Below are positions 37,440-46,224 of a stretch of DNA of 64,000 nucleotides, piece by piece. The DNA is taken from assembly GCF_019793435.1 (NCBI RefSeq), contig NZ_JAILYH010000001.1:1-64000 (forward strand). The letters are read 5' to 3'. The notes beneath the pieces were generated by a model. The model saw nothing but the letters and a program-made list of their open reading frames with translations, searched no databases and was not told where the DNA came from. Origin of the DNA: Rhizobium redzepovicii (GTDB lineage: Bacteria > Pseudomonadota > Alphaproteobacteria > Rhizobiales > Rhizobiaceae). Each line of letters starts with the position of its first letter. Position 1 is the first letter of the stretch. The translations under genes and the position numbers were made by a program.

Positions 37440-37937
37440 CTTTTTTCTCATATGGGCGCACGGGTTCGTTCCACCCGATGGCCGCCGGTTGGTGTTTGGT
37501 TGATAAGACGGGGAGATGGCGCGCCTGCTCGTTCGACGCACTAAAGGTGTATCTAACGCCTGGGCTGCTCATTGTCTGGGAAAAACGACCGCGCGTCCCG
37601 AGTCCCCGATGAGGGGCGGCGTGGTCGTGAGTGATCTCACATCGGTGTCGCCTTGAAAGACATGACGATAGGGGACGTAAGGATTGCGCCTTGAGGTTTA
37701 AAGATGCTCGATGGGGAAATCAGGCAAGTACTTCCAACGATTTCGATATTTCGAGCATTCAATTCTACTGAATTAAGCTGCGTCAGCCTGTTTGTTTCGG
37801 CCAGCGTTTTGCTTTAGATGAACCTGTCCGACGTTGCAGCAACACGACTTGAGCGACCTCGCTGATCAAGATCAACTGGCTTTTCGAAATTTGCATTGCC
37901 GGCAGGTTTGGATTCCACACCTGCCGGCAATCCGCCA
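37440..37937. other. 498-bp gap, mostly featureless
   Basis: It separates the start of the SPFH gene from the end of graK. The right end holds the graK terminator hairpin (37895-37931). The centre is A/T-richer than its surroundings and has no convincing gene. The promoter of the SPFH gene should lie in the first 150 bases, but I could not pick boxes with confidence. Confidence 0.5.
37895..37931 (-). terminator. Hairpin terminator after graK
   Basis: Perfect 13-bp arms ATTGCCGGCAGGT (37895-37907) and its complement (37919-37931) with an 11-base loop, beginning 7 bases past the graK stop. The T-run is weak (ATTT on the transcript side), so release may be only partly intrinsic. Confidence 0.65.
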
Positions 37938-39215
37938 TCAGGCAGCCTTTTTGCGATAGAGCATTGTCAGGAGTGCGAGGACGCATCCTACGGCTCCGAC
38001 AGTTGCGAAGATGTAGAAATTCCACTGCGGAGCCAGGCCTGCACCCAGAACAGCACCGCCGATGGCCGGTCCTATCATGCCGCCTATACGGCCGATGCCG
38101 AGCGAGAAGCCAAGGCCGGTTCCACGGATCTCGACCGGATAGAGGTTTCCAACGAGAATATTGGCGAGGATTTGCGTGCCGATCGTTCCCGTACCCGCAA
38201 GTGCGACAAGGCCGTAGACCTGCAGGCCCTGATCCACTTGCGTCAGCAGCCAGATCGAGCAGGCTCCGAGCAGAAACATGCCTGCGACGACAATCTTGAC
38301 ATTGCCGCGGTCGGCAATCCTCGCGCCGATCAGCAGGCCGACTGCGGCTCCGAGATTGAGGGTTACCGAGAACAGCAGGGCGGAACCGAGGTCATAGCCC
38401 ATCTTGTTCATGATAGTCGGAAGCCAGTTGACCATACCGAATGTCAGCAGCAGCGAACAGAAGTGGATGCCCCATGCATTCAAGGTCGGCAGCAGGCGAC
38501 CTTCGGAGAACAGCGACCGGATGCCGACCTGTACAATAGGCTTGGCGATAGGATTGGGCAGCCCGTACTGGTCTGCGATCTGGTTGGCTTCGCTCTGGCG
38601 GTTCTTCGTTGCCAGCCATTCGGGAGATTCAGGGATGAGGCGGATGAAGAAAGGCAGAAGCAGGATCGGTGCGCCGCCGATGATCATCAGCGGACGCCAT
38701 CCGTATTTCTGTATCAGCAGCATTCCGAGGATGCCCGAAATGATGCCGCCGGCGAGATAACCGAGAAGCGCAATCGAATAGGCCATCGCCTTCCGCTTCG
38801 GCGGAGAAAACTCGATGATCAACGCGGTTACCGTCGGAAAAAGAGCGCCAAGGCCCAGACCGGCAAGAAAGCGTGTGCCCTCGAAAACGGAAAAGTTCGG
38901 CGCCAGCCCGCTGCCGATCATCATGATCGAGAAGCTCAGCAGACTGCCGATGATGACCTTGCGGCGTCCGATCCTGTCAGCGAGCGTTCCCGCAACGAGA
39001 GCCCCGAGCAGCATGCCGAACAGGGTGATGGCGGCAGCGCGTCCGACCATGCCGGGCGTCAGGCCCCAACTGGCTTCGGCGAGCAATGCCGGGGCTACTG
39101 CGCCGTAAACGATCAGGTCATAGCCGTCGAACAGGATCAGCAGACCGCAAAGCACGATGATGATATTCGGGCTGCGAACGCGTTCCTTGAAAATAGCGAG
39201 ATCTTGTATGGCCAA
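37938..39215 (-). CDS. graK: AAHS-type MFS aromatic acid transporter (gamma-resorcylate uptake)
   Basis: A 425-residue MFS protein of the aromatic acid:H+ symporter group (PcaK/BenK-like): 12 helices, the signature DGYDLIVYG in helix 1 (usual DGFDxxxxG), GTLADRIGRRKV in loop 2-3 and PESPEWL in the middle. The TTG start at 39215 is chosen because GGGGAGGG lies 4 bases upstream, within the codons of the alternative ATG 39233. It sits beside graR and the gra catabolic operon, with a GraR-type palindrome 165 bases upstream, so gamma-resorcylate is the likely substrate. Confidence 0.85.
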   Translation of the reverse strand: MAIQDLAIFKERVRSPNIIIVLCGLLILFDGYDLIVYGAVAPALLAEASWGLTPGMVGRAAAITLFGMLLGALVAGTLADRIGRRKVIIGSLLSFSIMMIGSGLAPNFSVFEGTRFLAGLGLGALFPTVTALIIEFSPPKRKAMAYSIALLGYLAGGIISGILGMLLIQKYGWRPLMIIGGAPILLLPFFIRLIPESPEWLATKNRQSEANQIADQYGLPNPIAKPIVQVGIRSLFSEGRLLPTLNAWGIHFCSLLLTFGMVNWLPTIMNKMGYDLGSALLFSVTLNLGAAVGLLIGARIADRGNVKIVVAGMFLLGACSIWLLTQVDQGLQVYGLVALAGTGTIGTQILANILVGNLYPVEIRGTGLGFSLGIGRIGGMIGPAIGGAVLGAGLAPQWNFYIFATVGAVGCVLALLTMLYRKKAA

Positions 39216-39397
39216 TTTTCCCTCCCCATACATTTGAGTACAGGAAGTCCGCTCCTGCCAACGGCAGGTCCGCGTCAATCCATGTACAAATCCTCCTCGA
39301 TCATTGCCGGCGTGGTTCCTCCCAGCGCCAGACTCACCCACGAGCGGGCGATGTCAAGACAATGACGACACGCTATTAAATACTTGCGAATAAAATA

Positions 39398-39411
39398 TTT
39401 GCAACTGCAAA
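39398..39411. promoter_or_regulatory. GraR-type operator upstream of graK
   Basis: TTTGCA-AC-TGCAAA, a perfect 6+6 palindrome, lies between the graR stop and the graK start. The same core, TTGCA-NN-TGCAA, lies upstream of graD at 40024-40035. The repeat of the motif at both gra units supports a GraR binding site. Confidence 0.7.
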
Positions 39412-39415
39412 CTTC

Positions 39416-39868
39416 TCAGCCGGCAGCTTTTCCCTTTTGGGATATTGCCGGCAGGTTGGCGTGCATGCGGCGCAGCGCATTCTTCAGGGCTGCTACCTCC
39501 TCGTCCGACATGCCCTGAACCGCAGTGCGTTCAAGCTCCACGGCAAGCGGCATCAGCCTTTCCGTCAGCGCCTCGCCCTGCGGGGTCAGCCTGACGATGA
39601 CGATACGGCCATTGTCTTCCGGGCGTGTTCTCGACACCAGCTTGCGCTTGGCCAACGTGCCGACGAGGCGTGACAGCGTCGAGATCTCGACGGAGACGAC
39701 GTCGGCGAGATCTCCAAGCGTGCTCTCCCGGCGCTCCTTGAGCATGGCCAGAACCCGGTACATCGCCACGCTGAGATTGTCTTCGGCAATTCTCTGCGAG
39801 AACACCTCGGCTATCCGCACGCCGGCGCGGTTGAGAAGATAAGGAACGGAATCGGTAAGTTTGTACAT
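39416..39868 (-). CDS. graR: MarR-family regulator of the gra genes
   Basis: A 150-residue MarR protein with the winged helix in the middle (ESTLGDLADVVSVEISTLSRLVGTLAKRKLVSRTRPEDNGR) and the dimerising helices at both ends. It lies between the divergent transporter and the graD operon, as in the described gamma-resorcylate cluster. It probably represses both units and is released by the aromatic acid or an intermediate. Confidence 0.88.
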   Translation of the reverse strand: MYKLTDSVPYLLNRAGVRIAEVFSQRIAEDNLSVAMYRVLAMLKERRESTLGDLADVVSVEISTLSRLVGTLAKRKLVSRTRPEDNGRIVIVRLTPQGEALTERLMPLAVELERTAVQGMSDEEVAALKNALRRMHANLPAISQKGKAAG

Positions 39869-40013
39869 GTCTCTGTCTGCTGGCGGGATTCGGCTTGCTG
39901 AAGGCTTCCTCCGACATGCACCTAAATTGCCGGGATGACAACATGATAGGCTTTCAGCCGTTGAAAACGGCTTGGCAGAACAAACATTTTCGCGCCTGAA
40001 TTATAAATTTGCA

Positions 40014-40035
40014 TTGACAATAGTTGCATATGCAA
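40014..40035 (+). promoter_or_regulatory. graD promoter -35 box and GraR-type operator
   Basis: TTGACA (40014-40019) is followed at 40024-40035 by the perfect 12-bp palindrome TTGCATATGCAA, which would occupy the spacer and -10 region. A half site TTTGCA precedes it at 40008-40013. A bound repressor would exclude RNA polymerase. Confidence 0.7.
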
Positions 40036-40069
40036 TAATTTGAAGCCCGAGGAGACACGGGAGGAAATC

Positions 40070-40609
40070 ATGTCTGCCACTGCTGCCCTCGGCATATCGC
40101 CGGCCCCCGCACCGATCAGCGACGCGTTTCGATCGACCATGCGCCGTTTCCCGGCGACGGTGACGGTCATTTCCGCCTGCCGCAACGGTGCGGATCATGG
40201 AATGACGGCAACGGCCGTCACATCACTTTCAATGGATCCGCCCTCTCTTCTCATCTGCCTGAACAATCGCACCTATCTGCATGACATGCTGCTCGAGGTG
40301 CCGGAATTCGCGGTCAGCATTCTGACCGACAGGCAGGCCGCCGTATCGGAAGGTTTCAGCGGCAAGATTGCGCCCGAGCGTCGGTTCGACGCTGCCGATT
40401 GGGTTCGCCATGAGCGTGGAATGATGGTGCTGGGCACCGCCCATGCCTCGGTCGTCTGCCGCCGCATGGGCGTCGTTCCCTATGGCACGCACACGATCTT
40501 CATCGGGCAGGTGGTGGATACACGCGTTTCCAACGACACCGTCGCATTGATGTACGAGAACTCGAAATATTGCGCGCCACAGCACGCACTTCCCGCATCC
40601 CAGAACTGA
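40070..40609 (+). CDS. graD: Flavin reductase, small component of resorcinol hydroxylase
   Basis: A 179-residue flavin reductase (HpaC/FRP-like split-barrel fold) with the typical FRSTMRRFPATVTVIS start, GMTATAVTSLSMDPPSLLICLN and the C-terminal HTIFIGQVVD. It supplies reduced FAD, using NADH, to the oxygenase encoded next. ATG 40070 follows GGGAGGAA. It is the first gene of the gra operon, 10 bases before graA. Confidence 0.92.
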   Translation: MSATAALGISPAPAPISDAFRSTMRRFPATVTVISACRNGADHGMTATAVTSLSMDPPSLLICLNNRTYLHDMLLEVPEFAVSILTDRQAAVSEGFSGKIAPERRFDAADWVRHERGMMVLGTAHASVVCRRMGVVPYGTHTIFIGQVVDTRVSNDTVALMYENSKYCAPQHALPASQN

Positions 40610-40619
40610 AGGTCGTTCC

Positions 40620-41852
40620 ATGAACAATACAGCCGCCCTGTTTCCCGCCTCGGCGCGGGTCGAGACCGCATGTCTTGCAGACCGCATCGCCCCGGTGCTG
40701 GATGAAATCCGTGCCGGTGCGCGCGATACGGAAAAATCGGGCCGGGTGCCGGCGCGCAATATGGATCTGCTACGCTCGGCCGGCTACTTCGATATCGTCA
40801 AGCCTGGCCGTTTCGGCGGCGCCGAAGGATCGTTTGCGGAGCTTGTCGATGCCAATATCGAACTGTCGTCGGCCTGTGCCTCCACCGGCTGGGTTGCCGG
40901 CCTGCTTTCCGCGCATCAATGGCTGCTTGCCATGTTCGACGAACGGGTTCAGCAGGAAGTATGGGGCGACAATCCGGATGCGCTGCTCTGCGGTTCCTAT
41001 GCGCCGGTCCGCATGGCTGAGCGCGTCCACGGTGGTTTCCGGCTATCCGGCGACTGGGCCTTTGCCAGCGGATGCGAAAATGCAGGATGGGCGCTCTGTG
41101 CGGCGATCATTCCGCCAAAAGGCGAGGGCGAGCGTCCAGTGCCGGCGTTTCTTCTGGTTCCGGCCGGCGATTATACCATTGCCGAGACCTGGGATGTCGT
41201 CGGCCTCGCCGGCACCGGCTCGAAGAGCCTGATCCTCAAGGAGGTCTTCGTTCCGGAATACCGCATGCTGAGCTTTGCGGATGCGACCTCCGGCAGAACA
41301 CCGGGCGGGCGTGGCTACCAGGGCATCGGCCTTTTCAACATTCCGCTCCTCATGGGCATTCCCTTCTGCCTCGGCAGCGCCGCCGTCGGTGCGGCGAAGG
41401 GCGCACTGGATAGCTATATCGACCACATCGGGACCCGTGTGACGCGGGGTGCGGTTGCCGGCGGCAACAACAAGATCGCGGAATTTCCGACGATCCAGCT
41501 TCGCGTGGCGGAAGCCTCCGCATCCGTCGATGCCGCCCGCGAAATCCTTCTGCGCGATATTGCCCGGGCGCAGCAATTGGCCCAGGCCCGCGAGGATGGC
41601 GCCGCCGAGATCACTGGGGAAGATCGGATACTCGCCCGCCGCAGCCAGTCCTTTGCGGTCAGCTTGGCGCTTCGGGCCGTGGAGGCACTCAACGCGTCGA
41701 CAGGCGGCCTTGGCCTGCAGATGTCCAATCCCGTCCAGCGCGCATGGCGAGATACCAATGCCGTCGGGCGCCACATTTCCATGAACTGGGATGCCGTCGG
41801 CACCATGGTCGGCCAGCAGTTGCTCGGCCTTCCGCCCAAGGGACAATTCTGA
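40620..41852 (+). CDS. graA: Resorcinol hydroxylase, oxygenase component
   Basis: A 410-residue flavin-dependent monooxygenase of the acyl-CoA-dehydrogenase fold (group D, HsaA/HpaB relatives). It contains the family segments SSACASTGWVAGLLSAHQWL and LSGDWAFASGCENAGWAL, then the C-terminal helical domain ending TMVGQQLLGLPPKGQF. With GraD it hydroxylates resorcinol to hydroxyquinol (1,2,4-trihydroxybenzene) using O2. Position between graD and graF matches the described cluster order. Confidence 0.92.
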   Translation: MNNTAALFPASARVETACLADRIAPVLDEIRAGARDTEKSGRVPARNMDLLRSAGYFDIVKPGRFGGAEGSFAELVDANIELSSACASTGWVAGLLSAHQWLLAMFDERVQQEVWGDNPDALLCGSYAPVRMAERVHGGFRLSGDWAFASGCENAGWALCAAIIPPKGEGERPVPAFLLVPAGDYTIAETWDVVGLAGTGSKSLILKEVFVPEYRMLSFADATSGRTPGGRGYQGIGLFNIPLLMGIPFCLGSAAVGAAKGALDSYIDHIGTRVTRGAVAGGNNKIAEFPTIQLRVAEASASVDAAREILLRDIARAQQLAQAREDGAAEITGEDRILARRSQSFAVSLALRAVEALNASTGGLGLQMSNPVQRAWRDTNAVGRHISMNWDAVGTMVGQQLLGLPPKGQF

Positions 41853-41896
41853 CCCGCCACCGTCATTGTTTCGAAAGACAGGAAAGAGAGCATATC

Positions 41897-42877
41897 GTGC
41901 AAGGCAAGATCGCGCTTGAAGAACATTTCGCCATTCCCGAGACGTTGCAGGATTCGGCTGGATTCGTGCCGGGCGACTACTGGACTGAACTATCCGCCCG
42001 CCTTCTCGATATCCAGGACAAGCGTTTGCGCCTGATGGATGCCCACGGCATCGAAAAAATGATCCTGTCGCTGAACGCTCCGGCCGTGCAGGCAATCCCG
42101 GACAAGGCCAAGGCCCTGGAGATTTCCCGGCGCGCCAACGACTTTCTGGCGGAGCAATGCGTCAAGAACCCCAACCGTTTTCTGGGATTTGCCGCTTTAC
42201 CCCTGCAGGATCCGGATGCGGCGACGCAGGAACTGCAGCGCTGCGTAACGACGCTGGGCTTCGTCGGCGCACTGGTCAACGGCTTCTCGCAGGAGGGCGA
42301 CGGAACGACGCCGCTCTATTACGATCTGCCGCAATACCGTTCGTTCTGGGCCGAAGTCGAAAAACTCAACATTCCCTTCTATCTGCACCCGCGCAACCCG
42401 CTGCCGCAGGATAGCCGCATCTATGCCGGCCACTCCTGGCTGATGGGTCCGACATGGGCGTTCGCACAGGAGACCGCAGTTCATGCGCTGCGCCTGATGG
42501 GATCCGGCCTATTCGACGAACATCCGGCTTTGCGGATCATCGTCGGTCACATGGGGGAGGGGCTGCCCTTCATGATGTGGCGCATCGACAACCGGAATGC
42601 CTGGGTCAAGGTGGAAAAGAACTATCCGGCCAAACGCCCGATCGCCGATTATTTCAACGAGAATTTCTACATCACGACGTCGGGGAATTTCCGCACACAA
42701 TCACTGATCGATGCTATGCTGGAAATCGGCGCGGACAGAATTCTGTTTTCGACAGACTGGCCATTCGAAAACATCGACCATGCTGCAAACTGGTTCGACA
42801 GCGCCACCATTTCCGAAGCCGATCGGCTGAAGATCGGTCGCACCAATGCGGTTTCACTGTTCAAACTCGATCGATAG
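41897..42877 (+). CDS. graF: Gamma-resorcylate decarboxylase
   Basis: A 326-residue amidohydrolase-superfamily decarboxylase (2,6-dihydroxybenzoate to resorcinol plus CO2, non-oxidative). Residues known as metal or catalytic residues in the characterised Rhizobium enzyme fall at the same numbers here: Glu8, His10 (ALEEHF), His164 (YLHPRNP), His218 and Glu221 (GHMGEG), Asp287 (STDWPFEN). The start is GTG 41897 with GGAAAGAGAG upstream. The gene-to-gene numbering match makes the assignment very strong. Confidence 0.96.
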   Translation: MQGKIALEEHFAIPETLQDSAGFVPGDYWTELSARLLDIQDKRLRLMDAHGIEKMILSLNAPAVQAIPDKAKALEISRRANDFLAEQCVKNPNRFLGFAALPLQDPDAATQELQRCVTTLGFVGALVNGFSQEGDGTTPLYYDLPQYRSFWAEVEKLNIPFYLHPRNPLPQDSRIYAGHSWLMGPTWAFAQETAVHALRLMGSGLFDEHPALRIIVGHMGEGLPFMMWRIDNRNAWVKVEKNYPAKRPIADYFNENFYITTSGNFRTQSLIDAMLEIGADRILFSTDWPFENIDHAANWFDSATISEADRLKIGRTNAVSLFKLDR

Positions 42878-42878
42878 C

Positions 42879-43937
42879 ATGGTCGCACCTTTCAGATACA
42901 CGGCCAGCGCGGCTGAGATCATCTTCGGGAGCGGTTCACTGAGCCGTCTCGCCGAGGCGGTTGCAGGGCAGGGCGGCAAACGCGCGCTGATCCTTTCGAC
43001 CCGGCACCAGAAGCAAGAGGCAGAACGGATCGCTGCCTCCCTCGGCCCGCTCGCGGCGGGACTGTTCCACGAGGCGGCAATGCATACGCCGGTCGATGTG
43101 ACCGAGCGCGCAATGGCTAGATATAGCCAAGCCGGCGCCGATTGCGTCGTCGCAATCGGCGGCGGATCAACGATCGGCCTCGGCAAGGCGATCGCCTATC
43201 GCAACGACGCACCGCAAATCGTGGTGGCGACGACCTATGCGGGCTCGGAGGTCACACCGATCCTCGGCCAGACGGAGAACGGCCAGAAGACGACAGTGCG
43301 TGGAGCGGGCATCCTGCCCGAGGTGGTGATCTACGATCCTGAATTGACATTGAGCCTGCCGGTCGAGATCAGCGTCAGCAGCGGGCTCAATGCAATGGCG
43401 CATGCGGTCGAAGGTCTCTACGCAGAGGACCGCAATCCAATCTCGTCGATGATGGCGATCGAGGGCCTGCGGGCGCTGAAGCACGCTCTGCCTCAGATCG
43501 TCCAGGCCCCTCGGGACATCGAAGCGCGAAGCGAAGCGCTTTACGGGTCCTGGCTGTGCGGCACGGTCCTCGGAACGGTCGGGATGGCCCTGCATCACAA
43601 ACTTTGCCATACGCTCGGCGGCAGCTTCGATCTGCCGCATGCCGAAACCCATGCGGTCGTTCTTCCCCATTCCGCCGACTATAACGCCGCAGCCGCAACG
43701 GATGCGCTAAGGCCTGCCGCCGAGCTTTTCGGCGGCTCGCTCGGCCGCGGTCTTTATGATTTTGCCGCTTCGATCGGCGCCCCCTTGGCGCTGCGAGATC
43801 TCGGTATGAAGGAGGCCGATTTGGACCGCGCGGCCGAAATCGCCGCTCGGAATCCCTATTGGAACCCGCGTCCGCTCGAAGGAAAAGCGATCCGGGCTTT
43901 GTTGCAGAGCGCCTGGGAGGGCGCGCGGCCGCGTTAA
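42879..43937 (+). CDS. graC: Maleylacetate reductase
   Basis: A 352-residue iron-type alcohol dehydrogenase-family protein. The N-terminal nucleotide-binding half has ADCVVAIGGGSTIGLGKAIA; the metal-ligand segment MALHHKLCHTLGGSFDLPHAETHAVVLP is present. It reduces maleylacetate to 3-oxoadipate with NAD(P)H. ATG 42879 is one base after the graF stop. It feeds the product of GraB into the 3-oxoadipate pathway, whose later genes are not in this window. Confidence 0.93.
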   Translation: MVAPFRYTASAAEIIFGSGSLSRLAEAVAGQGGKRALILSTRHQKQEAERIAASLGPLAAGLFHEAAMHTPVDVTERAMARYSQAGADCVVAIGGGSTIGLGKAIAYRNDAPQIVVATTYAGSEVTPILGQTENGQKTTVRGAGILPEVVIYDPELTLSLPVEISVSSGLNAMAHAVEGLYAEDRNPISSMMAIEGLRALKHALPQIVQAPRDIEARSEALYGSWLCGTVLGTVGMALHHKLCHTLGGSFDLPHAETHAVVLPHSADYNAAAATDALRPAAELFGGSLGRGLYDFAASIGAPLALRDLGMKEADLDRAAEIAARNPYWNPRPLEGKAIRALLQSAWEGARPR

Positions 43938-43957
43938 CGGCTAGGGAGGATGGCCAC

Positions 43958-44806
43958 GTGCCTGAATATTTCAGCGAAGAGAGATCCGTGGAAGCCGTCA
44001 ACGCGCGCATGGGGCGGGACATCAATCCGCGCCTGGCCGAAATCATGTCGTCGCTGGTCAAGCATCTGCATGCTTTTGCCAGGGATGTCAGCCTGAGCCA
44101 GGAGGAATGGGCGTTGGCCATCGGCTTCCTGACCCGAACCGGCCATCTCTGTCATGACGAGCGACAGGAGTTCATCCTGCTCAGCGATACGCTGGGTTTC
44201 TCGATGCTGGTGGATGCGATCAACAACCGGCGTCCGCCGGGCGCCACGGAGAACACCGTGTTCGGGCCGTTCCATGTCGAAGGGGCGCCCATACGGCATA
44301 TGGGTGAAAACATCTCGCTCGACGGCAAGGGCGAGAGTTGTCTGTTCATCGGGCGGGTGCTCGATCTTAACGGCAATCCGATCGAGGGAGCCCGGATCGA
44401 TGTCTGGTCGGATAATGCCGATGGGTTCTACGACGTCCAGCAGCCGGATATCCAGCCGAAATGGAACAACCGGGGCATTTTCGTCACCGGCGCCGATGGC
44501 GCTTATAGTTTCGTCGGCATCAAGCCGGTCTCTTATCCGATCCCGGATGACGGCCCGGTCGGCCAGATGCTGGCATCCCTCGGCCGCCATCCCTATCGTC
44601 CCGCCCACACCCATTACCTGATCACGGCTCCGGGTTATCAGAAGCTCGTAACCCACACTTTCGTCGGCGACGATCCCTACCTGGAATCCGATACCGTATT
44701 TGGCGTCAAACACAGCCTTGTCGCACCTTTCGAGCGCATAGATCGTCCAACCATCTGGCGCTCCGATTTCGATTTCGTGCTGACGCCGATCGAGGACGGA
44801 CGATGA
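43958..44806 (+). CDS. graB: Hydroxyquinol 1,2-dioxygenase (intradiol)
   Basis: A 282-residue non-haem iron dioxygenase with an N-terminal helical linker domain (LVKHLHAFARDVSLSQEEW) and the catalytic beta-sandwich. Iron ligands are predicted at Tyr158 (DGFYDVQ), Tyr193 (PVSYPIP), His217 and His219 (RPAHTHY). It opens hydroxyquinol to maleylacetate (as 3-hydroxy-cis,cis-muconate). The start is GTG 43958, 7 bases after AGGGAGGA; an ATG at 43950 is out of frame. Confidence 0.94.
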   Translation: MPEYFSEERSVEAVNARMGRDINPRLAEIMSSLVKHLHAFARDVSLSQEEWALAIGFLTRTGHLCHDERQEFILLSDTLGFSMLVDAINNRRPPGATENTVFGPFHVEGAPIRHMGENISLDGKGESCLFIGRVLDLNGNPIEGARIDVWSDNADGFYDVQQPDIQPKWNNRGIFVTGADGAYSFVGIKPVSYPIPDDGPVGQMLASLGRHPYRPAHTHYLITAPGYQKLVTHTFVGDDPYLESDTVFGVKHSLVAPFERIDRPTIWRSDFDFVLTPIEDGR

Positions 44807-45111
44807 TCGTTGCCCGCTATGCGGTATCCGACCCTGGCAAGCGCGCCGAGCGCTCGCGATTGCTGGAGGAACACAAGGCCTATCTGCAGGGCACAGCGAT
44901 CCGCATCCTGCTTTCCGGCCCTTCCGCGCCGCCGGCGGCGGGCAGGGGTTCAACCGCCCTCGTGATCGCGGAGGTCGAGACGCTCGCCGAGTTCGAGGCC
45001 TTCAGCACAGGAGATCCCTTCGTCCGCTCCGGTGTTTACGCGAGCGTCGAGATCTTCGAATGGCGGCCCACGCTTGGGCTTCTTCTGGAGAGACTCTCCG
45101 ACGGCAGCTGA
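44803..45111 (+). CDS. graE: YCII-related protein of the gra cluster
   Basis: A 102-residue YCII-fold (dimeric ferredoxin-like) protein with the typical EEHKAYLQ and FVRSGVYASVEIFEW segments. The start ATG 44803 overlaps the graB stop (ATGA), so it is translationally coupled. The equivalent small gene is in the described gamma-resorcylate cluster but has no firmly established function; a muconolactone-isomerase-like or chaperone role is possible. Confidence 0.8.
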   Translation: MIVARYAVSDPGKRAERSRLLEEHKAYLQGTAIRILLSGPSAPPAAGRGSTALVIAEVETLAEFEAFSTGDPFVRSGVYASVEIFEWRPTLGLLLERLSDGS

Positions 45112-45131
45112 AAACCTGACGATCGCCGACC

Positions 45132-46184
45132 TCAACTGCCAAAGCCGGTCATATCGAACACGGCGGCGTTGTCCTGAACTTCGCGCAGCCCCTTATACGA
45201 CGCATGACGGAGGCTGCCGTCATCCGTCCAGCCGCGAAACTCGATCTCGGCGATGAGGGTCGGCTGCACGAAGACGTAGCGTTTGCCCCTCAAGGGGACG
45301 GCCGGCCGGTTCGTCTTCAACCGGTCGAGCGTTTTTTTCAGGTCTTCGGCATCGCTGGCACTAAAACCGGTTCCGACCGCCCCCACGGAAACCCAGTCGA
45401 AACCCTTCTTGCCGGCGAGCAGCAGGCTGCCGATGCCGCCGCGGGCGGCCGCCGATTGTTCGTAGCCGACGATCATGAAGCTCTCGCTCTCGACGCACTT
45501 GATCTTCAGCCAGTCGCCCGTGCGGCCACTGCGGTAGGGCTGATCGCGATGCTTGGCGATGATGCCTTCCAGCCCATGATGGCAGGCGTGATCGAGGAGC
45601 TCGTCACCCGGCAGGTCTATTTCTTCGGAAAAGCGGATCGTCCCACTGCCTTCCGGTATCAGGTCTTCAAGAAGGTGCCGGCGCACGGCGAGCTCGGTGC
45701 CTGTGAGGTCATGCCCGTCAAGATACAAAAGGTCGAAGGCGTAGAGAATGGACTCGTTCGAGGCCCGCTTGCCGCCGCGACCGCCGAGCGAACGTTGCAG
45801 CGCGCCGAAATCCGACCGGCCGTGATCATCCATAACCACGGCTTCTCCATCCAGTATGGCGGTGGCCACGCCGAGTTCCTTGGCGGCCGCGGCGATGGTG
45901 GGAAAACGATGCGTCCAGTCATGGCCGCCGCGGGTGATGACACGAACGCCCTTCGGCTCGATGTGGATCGCAAGCCGGTAGCCATCCCACTTCGCCTCGT
46001 AGAGCCAATCCGGCCCGATCGGCACGCGGGGCTTCAGCAGTGCGAGGCATGGCTCGACCCTCGCCGGCATTGGATCGAACGGAAGGCTTGGCTGGTCGGG
46101 ATCGCGCTTGCGGATCGGACGAGATTGCAGCGTTGCATTGGACTCGTTGAGGAATGGCAATGAGGGGCGGCGCGAGCGTGTCAT
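45132..46184 (-). CDS. Stand-alone ATP-dependent DNA ligase (LigD ligase-domain homologue)
   Basis: A 350-residue protein with only the ligase and OB domains. Catalytic Lys65 is in YEAKWDGYR, followed by DGEAVVMDD, EGIIAKH and DWLKIKC motifs, as in the ligase domain of LigD. It lacks the phosphoesterase and polymerase domains found in the full-length ligase at 22849. Such LigC/LigB-like proteins in rhizobia may act in alternative end joining or single-strand repair. It converges with graE, 20 bases away. Confidence 0.9.
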   Translation of the reverse strand: MTRSRRPSLPFLNESNATLQSRPIRKRDPDQPSLPFDPMPARVEPCLALLKPRVPIGPDWLYEAKWDGYRLAIHIEPKGVRVITRGGHDWTHRFPTIAAAAKELGVATAILDGEAVVMDDHGRSDFGALQRSLGGRGGKRASNESILYAFDLLYLDGHDLTGTELAVRRHLLEDLIPEGSGTIRFSEEIDLPGDELLDHACHHGLEGIIAKHRDQPYRSGRTGDWLKIKCVESESFMIVGYEQSAAARGGIGSLLLAGKKGFDWVSVGAVGTGFSASDAEDLKKTLDRLKTNRPAVPLRGKRYVFVQPTLIAEIEFRGWTDDGSLRHASYKGLREVQDNAAVFDMTGFGS

Positions 46185-46224
46185 GATCGTTGTCTGTCCT
46201 TCCCGGACTGGTTTTCAGGCTCTT

